Positions 44,384 to 55,530 of a stretch of 64,000 bases of DNA are shown here, one piece after another. The translations under genes were made by a program, and so were the position numbers. This stretch comes from Alcaligenes faecalis (lineage in GTDB: Bacteria > Pseudomonadota > Gammaproteobacteria > Burkholderiales > Burkholderiaceae_B). Within the stretch, counting starts at the first letter, position 1. Every line of letters begins with the position of its first letter. The stretch spans positions 2,294,001-2,358,000 of the forward strand of contig NZ_CP023667.1 of assembly GCF_002443155.1 (NCBI RefSeq), in the 5' to 3' direction. The notes beneath the pieces are model-generated. The model did not search any database. It saw nothing but the letters and a program-made list of their open reading frames with translations, and had not been told where the DNA came from.

Positions 44384-46030
44384 TCAGCGCCGTCGCCAAA
44401 ATCCCCACAGAACCAGAACCAGACCCAGCACGGCGGCCAATAAACCAGCCCAGCTGAAAATAGTCAGGCCCAGCCAAGCGGGGCCGCGTGTCACCAGCAC
44501 CGGCCCCAGAATCAGGACAAAAGCCGCCGTCACAATCGCAATAGCCAAACGGGTGGCCGCCTTTTCCAGCGATGAGGCCAAACGTGGCATACCCTCGATT
44601 TGAATGCGAGCAGAAATCTTGCCCTGCCGGACTCGATGCATCAACAAACGCAACAACTGGGGTGCATCCATCGCCAACTGGCGGGACTCCAGCAAGCTGC
44701 GTTGCAGGTCTGCATAGACACGACGCGGGGAATACTGCTTGCGCATCAAGGCCATGATGACCGGCTGTGCGACCTCCACCACATCAAACTGCGGGTCCAG
44801 ACGCTTTAACACCCCATCCGCAGTGATAAAAGCCTTGAACAGCAAAGCCAGATCGGGCGGCAGAATCAAATGGTTCTCGCGGGCCAGAGCCATGAAGTCC
44901 AGCAAGGCGGCCGAGATGGACAAGAGCCCACTGCTTTGTCGGGCCACATAGCGCTGAGCGCTTTCTTCCAGCCGGCTCCAATCAAAATCCTCCGCACCGG
45001 ACCAATCCAGCAAGGTTGTGGCCACTCCATCGGCCTGCCCATCCACAATCGCCCGCAACAAGACCAGCAATTGCTGCCGCCGACGCTCCGTCAAATGGCC
45101 CACCAAGCCGAAATCAATAAAGGCGACCTTATTGCCGGGCAGCGCCATCATGTTGCCAGGGTGCGGGTCGGCATGAAACAGCCCATCCTCCAGGACCATA
45201 TGCAAAAACGCCAAGGCGCCACGACGAGCCAGCAAAGGGCGATCCGCCTCAATGGCGTGCAACTGGGCCTCTTGAATCGGCGAAACCCCGGGCACAAACT
45301 CCTGCACCATGACCGTCGCACTGGTCCACTCCATATAGACACGCGGAACCACAATGTCCTTGAAGGGCTGCATGTTCTCGCGCACCGCCAGGGTGTTGGC
45401 CGCTTCGCGCGTAAAGTCCAGCTCATCAGCAATAGCTTCGGCCAGGGCCCGCACAATATCGTAGGGACGGTATTCGGGCAGCAAGCCTTGCTGCTGGACC
45501 AGACGGGCAATCTGTTTCAGCAAACGCAGGTCAGCCTGAATCAGAGGCTCCAGACCAGGGCGCTGCACCTTCACCACCACTTCAGTGCCATCACGCAAAC
45601 AGGCGCGATACACCTGTGCCATGGACGCCGAGGCCAGCACCTGAGTATCAAAACGCGCGAAGGCCTGCTCCACGGTTTGCCCCAAGGCCAGCTCCAGCTC
45701 AGGCCGAATGGTTTCCCAAGGCACCGGCGCAGCGTGACCTTGCAGCTTTTCCAATTCTTGCGTCCATTCCAGCGGCAGCAGGTCATTGCGAGTTGCCAGA
45801 ATCTGGCCCAGCTTGATAAAGGTCGGCCCCAACTCCTCCAAGGCCCGCCGCAAACGCTCAGGCGCAGAACGTTCGGGCATTTCTGTCGCCACCGCGGTCT
45901 TGCCGCCGGGCAGCAGATCCGACAAGCCCAGGCGATGCATCACATCCCCAATCCCGTATCGAGCAATAACCGCTCCGATGGCACGCACACGCGCATGGTC
46001 GCGCAAGGCCAACAAGGTTCCTCCCAACAT
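44384..46030 (-). CDS. ubiB: UbiB-family ABC1/ADCK atypical kinase
   Basis: 548 residues. The family's KxGQ signature occurs in ELGPTFIKLGQILATRNDLLP region, then the Ala-rich loop ASASMAQVYRA, VVVKVQRPG, DFTREAANT, DPHPGNMM and AFIDFGLVG. Two membrane helices close the C-terminus (FVLILGPVLVT and WAGLLAAVLGLVLVLWGF). UbiB is required for ubiquinone synthesis at the inner membrane, probably by ATPase-driven extraction of lipid intermediates. CTGGAG precedes the ATG. It is not in a ubi operon here. Confidence 0.9.
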   Translation of the reverse strand: MLGGTLLALRDHARVRAIGAVIARYGIGDVMHRLGLSDLLPGGKTAVATEMPERSAPERLRRALEELGPTFIKLGQILATRNDLLPLEWTQELEKLQGHAAPVPWETIRPELELALGQTVEQAFARFDTQVLASASMAQVYRACLRDGTEVVVKVQRPGLEPLIQADLRLLKQIARLVQQQGLLPEYRPYDIVRALAEAIADELDFTREAANTLAVRENMQPFKDIVVPRVYMEWTSATVMVQEFVPGVSPIQEAQLHAIEADRPLLARRGALAFLHMVLEDGLFHADPHPGNMMALPGNKVAFIDFGLVGHLTERRRQQLLVLLRAIVDGQADGVATTLLDWSGAEDFDWSRLEESAQRYVARQSSGLLSISAALLDFMALARENHLILPPDLALLFKAFITADGVLKRLDPQFDVVEVAQPVIMALMRKQYSPRRVYADLQRSLLESRQLAMDAPQLLRLLMHRVRQGKISARIQIEGMPRLASSLEKAATRLAIAIVTAAFVLILGPVLVTRGPAWLGLTIFSWAGLLAAVLGLVLVLWGFWRRR

Positions 46031-46093
46031 ACTCGCTCTCCAGTAGGGTACGCCCTGAGAAAAGTAGCATACCGCAGTGCCCGAGTGACTTAC

Positions 46094-46110
46094 TTATCCA
46101 CTTATCCACA
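46094..46110 (+). promoter_or_regulatory. Tandem DnaA-box-like sequences
   Basis: TTATCCACT (46094-46102) directly followed by TTATCCACA (46102-46110). The second is a perfect DnaA box. They lie between ubiB and ypfJ. A lone pair is more likely a titration or regulatory site than an origin. Confidence 0.5.
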
Positions 46111-46142
46111 TTTTCAGTGGGCAAGCTCGGGGATAGCCTTTG

Positions 46143-46224
46143 GACAAGTCACATTAAGCCAAGAAATTCAATGACTTGTCATGAGGGGGTAATTAAAGCC
46201 CCCTCTCCTTTTCAAGATGACAAG
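46143..46224. repeat. Cluster of GACAAGTCA-type inverted repeats before ypfJ
   Basis: GACAAGTCA (46143-46151) is mirrored by TGACTTGTC (46172-46180); CTTGTCAT (46176-46183) is mirrored by ATGACAAG (46217-46224). Between the last two sits a hairpin GAGGGGG (46183-46189) / CCCCCTC (46199-46205). The alternatives cannot form together. Confidence 0.5.
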
Positions 46225-46294
46225 AATCGAAAATGCCCCTGCTTTGGCCCGCAAATCAGAGTACATTGACGTTTTCATATTCAAGGAGAGCGTG

Positions 46295-47146
46295 ATGCGT
46301 CTGGATAAGTCTCGCTCCAGCCGTAATGTCGAGGACCGCCGTGCCAATGGGCCACGCCTGAGCGGCGGCAAGATCGGCTTGGGGACAATTGTGCTGGCCC
46401 TAGTGGCCATGTACTTTGGGGTTGATCCCAGTGTGGTGCTGAACCTGGCCGATGGCCCCACCAGCGCCCCGCAGTCTCAACCCGTTCCGGCCTCGGATGC
46501 TCAGGGCCAAACCATTGCCAAGATCCTGGGTGAAACCGAGGATGTCTGGCGTGATGTTTTTGCCAAGCAAACCAATGGCAGCTACCGCGATCCTGTGCTG
46601 GTTTTGTATCGCGGCGCGACTCCCACGGCTTGTGGCGCAGGCCAATCAGCCATGGGCCCGTTTTACTGCCCGGCAGATCAAAAGCTCTATATAGACCTGG
46701 GCTTTTTCACCGAGATGGAGCAAAAGATGGGCGTCAAGGGAAACTTTGCCCCTGCCTACGTGATTGCGCATGAAGTGGGCCACCACGTTCAGAACCAATT
46801 GGGCATGATGCGCCGTGTGGATGAAGCCCGTCGCAGCGGCTCGGCCTCGCAAGCCCGTCAGGCGTCTGTGCGTCTGGAACTGCAGGCAGACTGCTACGCC
46901 GGTATCTGGGCCAATCACGCCGATGCACAACGCCAGATCCTGGAGCCGGGCGATATCCGCTCTGCGTTGGATGCGGCTCAAGCCGTGGGCGATGACACCT
47001 TGCAGAAACAATCCCAAGGCTATGTGGTCCCCGACTCCTTTACCCATGGCAGCTCGCAACAACGCATGGCCTGGTTCATGGAAGGTTATAAAACCGGACA
47101 ATTGAAAATGTGCGATACCTTCACGCGTCCCGACCCCGCTTCCTGA
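46295..47146 (+). CDS. ypfJ: YpfJ-family neutral zinc metallopeptidase
   Basis: 283 residues. One membrane helix near residues 25-45 (IGLGTIVLALVAMYFG) anchors a periplasmic or extracytoplasmic protease-like domain with the zinc motif AYVIAHEVGHHVQ (HExxH) and a downstream Glu in LRLELQADCYAGIWANH-type block (seen as RLELQADCYAGIW). ATG 46295 has AAGGAG; an upstream in-frame start (46217) lies in the repeat cluster. Substrates of the family are unknown. Confidence 0.9.
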   Translation: MRLDKSRSSRNVEDRRANGPRLSGGKIGLGTIVLALVAMYFGVDPSVVLNLADGPTSAPQSQPVPASDAQGQTIAKILGETEDVWRDVFAKQTNGSYRDPVLVLYRGATPTACGAGQSAMGPFYCPADQKLYIDLGFFTEMEQKMGVKGNFAPAYVIAHEVGHHVQNQLGMMRRVDEARRSGSASQARQASVRLELQADCYAGIWANHADAQRQILEPGDIRSALDAAQAVGDDTLQKQSQGYVVPDSFTHGSSQQRMAWFMEGYKTGQLKMCDTFTRPDPAS

Positions 47147-47221
47147 TAAACGTAAAATTATGTAACCACGCCTTGCGTCAGATAATTTCCGCTCTATAAT
47201 CTTTTTCTTCGCAGGAAACGG

Positions 47222-47297
47222 GGGTCGTTAGCTCAGTTGGTAGAGCACTGGACTCTTAATCCATTGGTCGACAGTTCGAGTCTGTCACGACCCACCA
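47222..47297 (+). tRNA. tRNA-Lys, anticodon CUU
   Basis: 76 nt including the encoded CCA. Acceptor GGGTCGT pairs with ACGACCC; D arm GCTCAGTTGGTAGAGC; anticodon loop CTCTTAA gives CUU; T arm GACAG-TTCGAGT-CTGTC. The top pair of the anticodon stem (27-43) is a C/U mismatch. A terminator follows at 47343. No integration remnant is seen at its 3' end. Confidence 0.97.
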
Positions 47298-47342
47298 AAT
47301 ATCCTGCTGCTTACGGTATACCATGCCGTAACACCGTAAATT

Positions 47343-47368
47343 AGCCCGCTACTGCAGCGGGCTTTTTT
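47343..47368 (+). terminator. Intrinsic terminator after tRNA-Lys
   Basis: AGCCCGCT (47343-47350), loop ACTGC, AGCGGGCT (47356-47363), T6. A weaker hairpin TTACGG/CCGTAA lies just before it. Confidence 0.9.
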
Positions 47369-47466
47369 GCGTTTGGACGCAGTAATAAATCACATCACTG
47401 CCCTGCTTTTTCACAGGCCCGGCAGGCTGACGCTTCCCCCTACCTAAGCGCCAGCCCGCAACACAC

Positions 47467-48771
47467 TCAGACAGAAGCCGGACCGCCCAAGGCACTGCCC
47501 GTCTTGGCCTGAATTTGCGACAAGGTTCGGGCCGGGTCGACCAGAATGAACCCCAACACAGCCCCCGCCAGCAAGAGCAGCGCCGTTAATGCAAAGCCTT
47601 GATGAAAGCCTGCAATTCCGGGTTCGGCCTGAATCAAGCGCCCCATCACAATCGGCGCGACCAGACCGGCTGTGGTGGACAAGGAATTGGTAATGGCCAG
47701 GGTAGAACCCCGCTTTTCGATTGGGCTGATTTGCGCTGAGATTGCCGAGCAGAGCACAAAACCGACCTGAGGAAAACTCAAGCCCAAGGCGATCAGCACA
47801 ATCCCAGCTGTTGGACCCGGCTTCAAATAAGCGGCCGCCAGCAGGCACAAGGCGCCCGCCAACAAGAAACCTACCGTGACCAGACTGCGTGCCACTCGGG
47901 ACGAATACCCCTGACGCAAGAAGCGGTTGGACAGGTAAGAGCCGCCCGACACAATCGGGATCGCCACGAAAATGCACAAGGAAAACAGCCATCCTGCCGT
48001 GTCCGACGAGAAGTTCAAACCACGCTGCAAGTAGGCGGGCAACCAGGTAAAGACCAGTGCAGCGCACCAGTAAGCTACCCAGTACATCAGCAGGTTACCG
48101 ATGAAACTACGATTCAGAAGCACATCACGGTACGAACAGCGAGACTGCGGCTTGCTCTTGCCAACGGCGGGCGCCGAATTCGCACTGATGGGACCATCCT
48201 TGCCCAGCAAGGCCCATATCACCAGCCACATCAGCCCCGCTGCCGCTGTCACCCAAAACACCGAGCGCCAGCCGTGGCTGATGGTCAAATACCCCACCAA
48301 GGGGCCGGCCAACAGCATGCCCACCTGCCCACCCTGCATCACGATGGCCGTAGGCCAGGTACGCTCCTGATCAGGGAACCACTTGTAGCAAGCATGCAAG
48401 GCCAGGGGATAGGCAGGCCCTTCCCCTACTCCCAGCAAAATGCGACAAGCCATCAAGGCCATAATGGTGCTGGCTCCCATAGCGATCGGAACCTGAGCCA
48501 CAGACCAGATAATGACCAGCCCCACCAACAGCAAACGTGAGGACACCGTATTGGACACAAAGCCCACCACAATGCCCGAGATCGCAAACAAGAAGAAAAA
48601 GCTGCCTGCAATGGTGCCAAACTGCTGTGGCCCGATGGCCAGCTCCTCCATCAACGGTACGGCGACCAGACCAAATATCGCCTTATCGGCAAAGTTGATC
48701 ACCATGAACAAAAACAACAAGAACACCACGACGTAGCGCTGTCCTGGGAAATACTTTTTCTGGTTTTCCAT
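47467..48771 (-). CDS. Major facilitator superfamily transporter (anion:cation symporter type)
   Basis: 434 residues, twelve membrane helices. Features of the ACS family: FADKAIFGLVAVPLMEEL in helix 1, ILLGVGEGPAYPLALHACYKWFP (the R-x-L-x-G-x-G-E-G block) and GWRSVFWVTAAAGL. Such carriers import organic anions like tartrate, phthalate, hydroxybenzoate or galactonate. ATG 48771 follows a GGGGGGAG ribosome site. It lies 36 bp after the TauD-family gene in one operon, so it probably imports the dioxygenase substrate. Confidence 0.88.
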   Translation of the reverse strand: MENQKKYFPGQRYVVVFLLFLFMVINFADKAIFGLVAVPLMEELAIGPQQFGTIAGSFFFLFAISGIVVGFVSNTVSSRLLLVGLVIIWSVAQVPIAMGASTIMALMACRILLGVGEGPAYPLALHACYKWFPDQERTWPTAIVMQGGQVGMLLAGPLVGYLTISHGWRSVFWVTAAAGLMWLVIWALLGKDGPISANSAPAVGKSKPQSRCSYRDVLLNRSFIGNLLMYWVAYWCAALVFTWLPAYLQRGLNFSSDTAGWLFSLCIFVAIPIVSGGSYLSNRFLRQGYSSRVARSLVTVGFLLAGALCLLAAAYLKPGPTAGIVLIALGLSFPQVGFVLCSAISAQISPIEKRGSTLAITNSLSTTAGLVAPIVMGRLIQAEPGIAGFHQGFALTALLLLAGAVLGFILVDPARTLSQIQAKTGSALGGPASV

Positions 48772-48807
48772 GTCTCCCCCCAACTTGTCAAAAGTGCAGC
48801 GATACGA

Positions 48808-49686
48808 TCAATAAGGACGGTCACCAATAATGGTGGCTCGGGCCATTTTGCGGGGCAAAGGAAAGTAGTCCTGAACGGCATAATGCTGGGTGGCCCGGTT
48901 ATCCCAAAATGCGATGGTGTGAGGCTGCCATTTCAAGCGCACCTGGTATTCAGGATGACGAGCCTGATCCACCAAATACTGCAGCAGGAAATGCGCGCCA
49001 CTTTGCAGCTCGGACATGCCACGGAAAAAGCCGGTTTCGATGTAATTGGCCAGATGAGTAGTCCAGCTGCTGACATACAAAATCCGCTGACCGGTTTCCG
49101 GATGAGTACGCACCACAGGGTGTGTCTGAGCCGGGAAGCGATCTCGCAAAGCCGCCCTGTCCTGCTCGGGGATACGGTCTATGAAGCCGGGCAACAAATC
49201 ATGCACCGCTTCCAGCTCGTGCAAAATGTCTTTGATATGGGGCGGCAGGTTTTCATAGGCCAGTGCCATATTGCACCAGATGGTGTCGCCCCCGGCGGGT
49301 GGACATTCAATGCAGCGCAGGATGGAGCCCATGGAAGGTTCGGCCCGCCAGCTGACATCGCTGTGATAGATATTCTCACGTCCCGGTTGCGTGTTATTGC
49401 CGCCTAACAGCACCAGCTCAGGATAGTCCGGATCGTGAGGGAAAACCGGATGCACTTCCAGCTCCCCAAAACGACGGGCGAACGCAACGTGCTGTGCTGC
49501 GTTCAAAGGCTGATCACGAAACACCAGCAATTGATGCTTCAACAACAAGGCACGCAGTTCCTGCACCTGCGTGTCCTCCAAGGGCTGAGTTAAATCGACT
49601 CCCGCTACCTCTACGCCGATAGCGGGCGACATAATTCTGGTTTCCAAGCGACTGGCTGCGATTGGACTGTCTACGGCCTGCACCAT
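48808..49686 (-). CDS. TauD/TfdA-family Fe(II)/2-oxoglutarate dioxygenase
   Basis: 292 residues. The iron facial triad is visible: His and Asp in NIYHSDVSWRAEP (HxD) and the distal His in AFWDNRATQHYAVQDY, with an Arg near the C-terminus (PRKMARATIIGDRPY) for 2-oxoglutarate. The family hydroxylates sulfonates, phenoxyacetates or sulfate esters; taurine itself is only one option. First gene of an operon with an MFS carrier, preceded by a 31-bp perfect palindrome and a MarR gene. Confidence 0.92.
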   Translation of the reverse strand: MVQAVDSPIAASRLETRIMSPAIGVEVAGVDLTQPLEDTQVQELRALLLKHQLLVFRDQPLNAAQHVAFARRFGELEVHPVFPHDPDYPELVLLGGNNTQPGRENIYHSDVSWRAEPSMGSILRCIECPPAGGDTIWCNMALAYENLPPHIKDILHELEAVHDLLPGFIDRIPEQDRAALRDRFPAQTHPVVRTHPETGQRILYVSSWTTHLANYIETGFFRGMSELQSGAHFLLQYLVDQARHPEYQVRLKWQPHTIAFWDNRATQHYAVQDYFPLPRKMARATIIGDRPY

Positions 49687-49699
49687 TTTTCATCTCCTG

Positions 49700-49730
49700 A
49701 ATATTGTTTCGTTTCAAACGAAACAATATT
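49700..49730. promoter_or_regulatory. 31-bp perfect palindrome, probable MarR operator
   Basis: AATATTGTTTCGTTT (49700-49714), central C (49715), AAACGAAACAATATT (49716-49730), without a mismatch. It lies 13 bp before the TauD-family ATG and 45 bp after the marR stop. It would block transcription or translation initiation of the dioxygenase-transporter operon. Assignment to the adjacent MarR protein is by position. Confidence 0.75.
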
Positions 49731-49775
49731 AGCGTGAGAAGAATTCAGCACAACCCGGTAATTACCCTTGAAACT

Positions 49776-50264
49776 TCAAATATGTGCGTCGCCGCTGAAA
49801 TCGCTGCCAAAGCGCTGAACCATGCGGTTTTCCAGGCGCGTCATCATTTCTTTAAAGGAGCTGAGCTCTTCCTGGCTAAGCACGGACGTCAGTTCTTGTT
49901 CCAGATCCAGGGCGATAGGCACGATGCGATCATGCACTTGCTGGCCCTGCTCGGTCAGGCACAGCAGATTGCTGCGCATATCGTTTTCATTATCGCGACG
50001 AGCAATCAACTGGGCGGCTGTCAGACGGGAAACCGCACGGCTGACCTTGGCCTTGTCCATGCTGGTGCGCTCAGTCAAACTGCCCGAGGTCAAGGTGCCA
50101 TAGCGACCCAAGGTCGCAATAATGCGCCACTCCGGAATGGATAACCCAAATTGCTGCGCATGCTGGCGCGCAAAGGTCACCGCAATATGCGAGGCCAGTA
50201 TCGTGACTTGATACGGGAGAAAATTCTCCAGGTCCAGGGTGGTTTTTTCCAACTCGCTTCCCAA
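49776..50264 (-). CDS. MarR-family transcriptional regulator
   Basis: 162 residues, winged helix: LSIPEWRIIATLGRYGTLTSGSLTERTSMDKAKVSRAVSRL is visible in blocks, then ARRDNENDMRSNLLCLTEQGQQ for the wing. Resembles MarR members that sense aromatic acids. It sits immediately upstream of, and on the same strand as, the TauD-MFS operon, with a long palindrome between them, so it most likely represses that operon and responds to its substrate. Confidence 0.9.
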   Translation of the reverse strand: MGSELEKTTLDLENFLPYQVTILASHIAVTFARQHAQQFGLSIPEWRIIATLGRYGTLTSGSLTERTSMDKAKVSRAVSRLTAAQLIARRDNENDMRSNLLCLTEQGQQVHDRIVPIALDLEQELTSVLSQEELSSFKEMMTRLENRMVQRFGSDFSGDAHI

Positions 50265-50455
50265 GGCGCTAGTCCGCTTTCTATAAGGAGTTTGATCATA
50301 GCATCGCCAGACGAGAGCTTATCCAGTTGCCTGTCCCCTTATTTTTCGATGCAACAAGAAACGACAAGCGCCGCTTTTCCTACAGTCATAGTTGTTTACG
50401 ATGCCTGCGCCATAAATCCGATACGCTGGAAGATCATTTTAGTCAGGAGATGTTC

Positions 50456-50572
50456 ATGCTAAATGCGATTGATCCCACCAAAGCCCCCGACACCACCCCT
50501 CCCGGCAAAACTCCCAATCCCGAGCCTGATCCAAAAAAGATCCCTGGCAATGAGCCGCCATCCAAAAAATAG
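50456..50572 (+). CDS. Small proline-rich protein
   Basis: 38 residues: a short start MLNAIDPTKAP followed by a Pro/Lys/Glu-rich tail (PNPEPDPKKIPGNEPPSKK). AGGAG stands six bases before ATG 50456, which is the main reason to believe it is translated; ATG 50450 overlaps this site. No known family. It would be unstructured and cytoplasmic (no signal peptide). Followed by the CxxC protein gene 230 bp on. Confidence 0.45.
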   Translation: MLNAIDPTKAPDTTPPGKTPNPEPDPKKIPGNEPPSKK

Positions 50573-50800
50573 CCTCAGTCTGTGGCTTCGCAAGCCCGCA
50601 TCCGCGAGAGTTTAAGGCCTGTCTGGTCAAACACAGGTCGCATGTCATTACATTGAGATGCGGCCTGAAATGGCTGCTACATTTTCTGCAGTACAGTGAA
50701 TCGTGGTGACATTTATTACAAACCATCACCATAGGCTGATTAGCAAGCCAGTTTGCAAACGCTATTACATCAACCGCAAAAATTATTTGAGGAGCATTGT

Positions 50801-51127
50801 ATGGCCCAGCTCGATCGAGGCACCATGTGCATCATGTGCCAAACCCTTCCACTCTCGCAACCTAACGCCCAACGGCATCCCTACCTCAAACCCATCAGAC
50901 GAGTCGATGACGCTGACGAACAAAGCACGGAAAGTCTTTACCACTGCACTGTTTGTCAAACCCATTGGCTATATCAACGCAACAAATGGGACGTCTGCCT
51001 GGGATTCAAGTTATGGCAAGGGGGCCTGCAGGCATTTAACCGGCGGCATGTACCGCTTGTCGTCCCCACTCAGAGTACAGCCAGCAAAAAAAACAAGATG
51101 CACCAGGGTCCTGAGCTGCTCTCTTGA
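50801..51127 (+). CDS. Small CxxC (zinc-ribbon-like) protein of unknown function
   Basis: 108 residues. Two CxxC pairs, TMCIMCQT near the start and YHCTVCQTHW about 45 residues later, are spaced as in a zinc ribbon. The second half is basic with no further domain. ATG 50801 has GAGGAG at good spacing. I do not recognise the family; zinc binding is an inference from cysteine spacing. Confidence 0.65.
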   Translation: MAQLDRGTMCIMCQTLPLSQPNAQRHPYLKPIRRVDDADEQSTESLYHCTVCQTHWLYQRNKWDVCLGFKLWQGGLQAFNRRHVPLVVPTQSTASKKNKMHQGPELLS

Positions 51128-52139
<1,012 letters not shown>

Positions 52140-52153
52140 TCGGAGACTCCATC

Positions 52154-53395
52154 ATGAACAACGCTGATCTATCGTGGATGCTGGTCTCCACGCTTCTGGT
52201 ACTAATGATGGCCGCGCCGGGCCTGGCCCTGTTTTACTCGGGGATGGTGCGTCAAAAAAATGCCTTGTCCATGCTGTCCCAGACCTTGCTGGTGTTCAGT
52301 CTGGGGGTGGTGCTGTGGTTTATCTATGGCTACTCACTGGCCTTTACCGCTGGCAATCCCTTGATTGGCAGTTTCGACAAGGTCTTGTTCAACGGCATGT
52401 TCACCGCTGCTGACCAACAGTTCTCCATGTCGGGCACATTGCCTGAACTGCTGTTTGCGTCTTTTCAGGCCACCTTTGCCGGTCTGACTTGCGCTCTGGT
52501 TGTCGGTAGTCTGGCAGAACGTACCCGCTTGTCCGCCATCCTGGTCTTTACCGTGATCTGGTTCACCCTGGCCTATCTGCCCATTTGCCATATGGTCTGG
52601 TTTGCCGATGAACAGCACGGCGGCTTGCTCAACTCCCGTGGCGCGCTGGACTTTGCCGGTGGGACTGTCGTGCATATCAATGCCGGTATTGCCGGTCTGG
52701 TCGGTGCCTGGATGATTGGCCCTCGACTGAACTACCGTCGTGAAGCCATGCCCCCTCATAACCTGCCCTTGACCTTTATCGGCGCGGCTCTGCTGTGGGT
52801 AGGCTGGTTCGGTTTCAACGCAGGCTCGGCTTTGTCTGCCAATGAAAATGCCACGCTGGCGTTCTTCAACACCATGTTGGCTGCTGCCATTGGCGTTGTG
52901 GCTTGGGCCTTGGGCGAATGGATCAGCAAAGGCCACCCTTCCTTGCTGGGTGCCTGCTCGGGTGCGATTGCAGGTTTGGTTGGCATTACCCCAGCAGCTG
53001 GTTTTGTGGCTCCTTCCGGTGCACTGGCCATTGGCCTGATTACTTCCCTGGCTTGCTTGTGGGGCGTTAATGTTCTGAAGCGCTGGCTACGTGCTGACGA
53101 TACGCTGGACGTTTTTGGCATTCACGGTTTGGGCGGGATTGTGGGCGCGTTGCTCACGGGTCTGTTCAACGCCCCTGTTCTGGGTGGTCCCGGTACCGCT
53201 GCTGGCAACAGTATCTGGATGCAGTTGTGGATTCAGCTCGAAGGTGTCTTGCTGACTCTGGTCTGGTCCGGTGTGGCTGCCTGGATTGCCTTCAAAATTG
53301 CCAAAGTCGTCTGCGGTGGTTTACGTGTCGATGCTGACCATGAGCGTGAAGGTCTGGATATCCGTACCCACGGTGAAACGGGTTATCAACATTGA
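52154..53395 (+). CDS. amtB: Ammonium transporter AmtB
   Basis: 413 residues, eleven membrane helices. Conserved elements: ALFYSGMVRQKNALSM, the Asp and first pore His in GALDFAGGTVVHINAGIAG, FGFNAGSALSAN, and the second pore His in DVFGIHGLGGIVG. Imports ammonium and is inhibited by GlnK. It has no cleaved signal peptide, starting almost directly with helix 1. Operon with glnK; followed by a terminator. Confidence 0.95.
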   Translation: MNNADLSWMLVSTLLVLMMAAPGLALFYSGMVRQKNALSMLSQTLLVFSLGVVLWFIYGYSLAFTAGNPLIGSFDKVLFNGMFTAADQQFSMSGTLPELLFASFQATFAGLTCALVVGSLAERTRLSAILVFTVIWFTLAYLPICHMVWFADEQHGGLLNSRGALDFAGGTVVHINAGIAGLVGAWMIGPRLNYRREAMPPHNLPLTFIGAALLWVGWFGFNAGSALSANENATLAFFNTMLAAAIGVVAWALGEWISKGHPSLLGACSGAIAGLVGITPAAGFVAPSGALAIGLITSLACLWGVNVLKRWLRADDTLDVFGIHGLGGIVGALLTGLFNAPVLGGPGTAAGNSIWMQLWIQLEGVLLTLVWSGVAAWIAFKIAKVVCGGLRVDADHEREGLDIRTHGETGYQH

Positions 53396-53470
53396 GATCC
53401 CATCATGATTCTTGATTATCTTGCCCACCGGCAAACAGCCCCCTTTAAACACAGGTACAAACCTAAAAGA

Positions 53471-53498
53471 AAAAGCCCTCTTTCGAGGGCTTTTTTTA
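53471..53498. terminator. Bidirectional terminator between amtB and cytochrome c' genes
   Basis: AAAAAGCCCTC (53471-53481), loop TTTC, GAGGGC (53486-53491) and T7; A and T tracts on both sides. Confidence 0.92.
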
Positions 53499-53514
53499 TA
53501 AGCAGAACGGCTGC

Positions 53515-53967
53515 TTATTTTTCTTTGCGGTAAGCATCATGACAAGTCTTACAGGACTTGCCCACATTACCGAAAGCCACGCGGAAGGCATCAAAGTCGC
53601 CCGAGTCGGACGCCACTTTCAGCTTGTCGATCGCAGCGGTGAAATCATCGGTAGCTTGCTTGAAACCTTGGGCATCGCTCCAGGCTTCAGCTTTGGTCTC
53701 GCCGCCTTCAGTACCGGCACCAAATGCGCCCCAAGGCAGAGCTGCCAAAACAGTCAGCACTTCCACGTTCTTGGCGATAGCAGCCGCGTCGTAAGGCGCT
53801 TCCTTTTTAGCGACGGGAGCCATACGACCGAAGTGAGAACCAATCAGCGACATGCTGGCTTGACGATAGTTCACGGCTTGCTCGGGCTTGGCGAATTGGG
53901 CTGTAGCTGGCGTGACAAACGCGGCGCACAAGGCGGCAGCGGCAGTCAAAAACGCAAGTTTTTTCAT
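53515..53967 (-). CDS. cycP: Cytochrome c' (periplasmic, NO-binding type)
   Basis: 150 residues. Signal peptide 1-23 ends in PATA, mature start QFAKPEQAVNYRQ. The heme site is C-terminal: SCKTCHDAYRKEK (CxxCH), with the adjacent Arg that contacts proximal NO in this family. The protein is a four-helix bundle that binds NO and CO, not O2. Mature residue 16, which covers the distal heme face and is Leu in the well-studied Achromobacter protein, is Met here. AGGAG precedes ATG 53967. Single gene. Confidence 0.92.
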   Translation of the reverse strand: MKKLAFLTAAAALCAAFVTPATAQFAKPEQAVNYRQASMSLIGSHFGRMAPVAKKEAPYDAAAIAKNVEVLTVLAALPWGAFGAGTEGGETKAEAWSDAQGFKQATDDFTAAIDKLKVASDSGDFDAFRVAFGNVGKSCKTCHDAYRKEK

Positions 53968-54066
53968 GGGAACTCCTGTGTGATGAAACATAAAACACTT
54001 CATAAAGCACTGGCTCAAGAAACCCAATCAGGCAGAGTCACTGCACAGTGACCCTGCTCTATGGAT

Positions 54067-55530
<1,464 letters not shown>

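Noticed and set aside
46094..46110. Replication origin suggested by DnaA boxes
   Set aside because: Only one perfect and one near-perfect box, with no dnaA, dnaN, gyrB or parAB genes and no AT-rich unwinding element with multiple boxes.
47222..47297. tRNA-Lys or tmRNA as integration site of a mobile element
   Set aside because: No integrase, no duplicated 3' segment and no change in gene content next to tRNA-Lys or to the tmRNA gene at 18396-18757.
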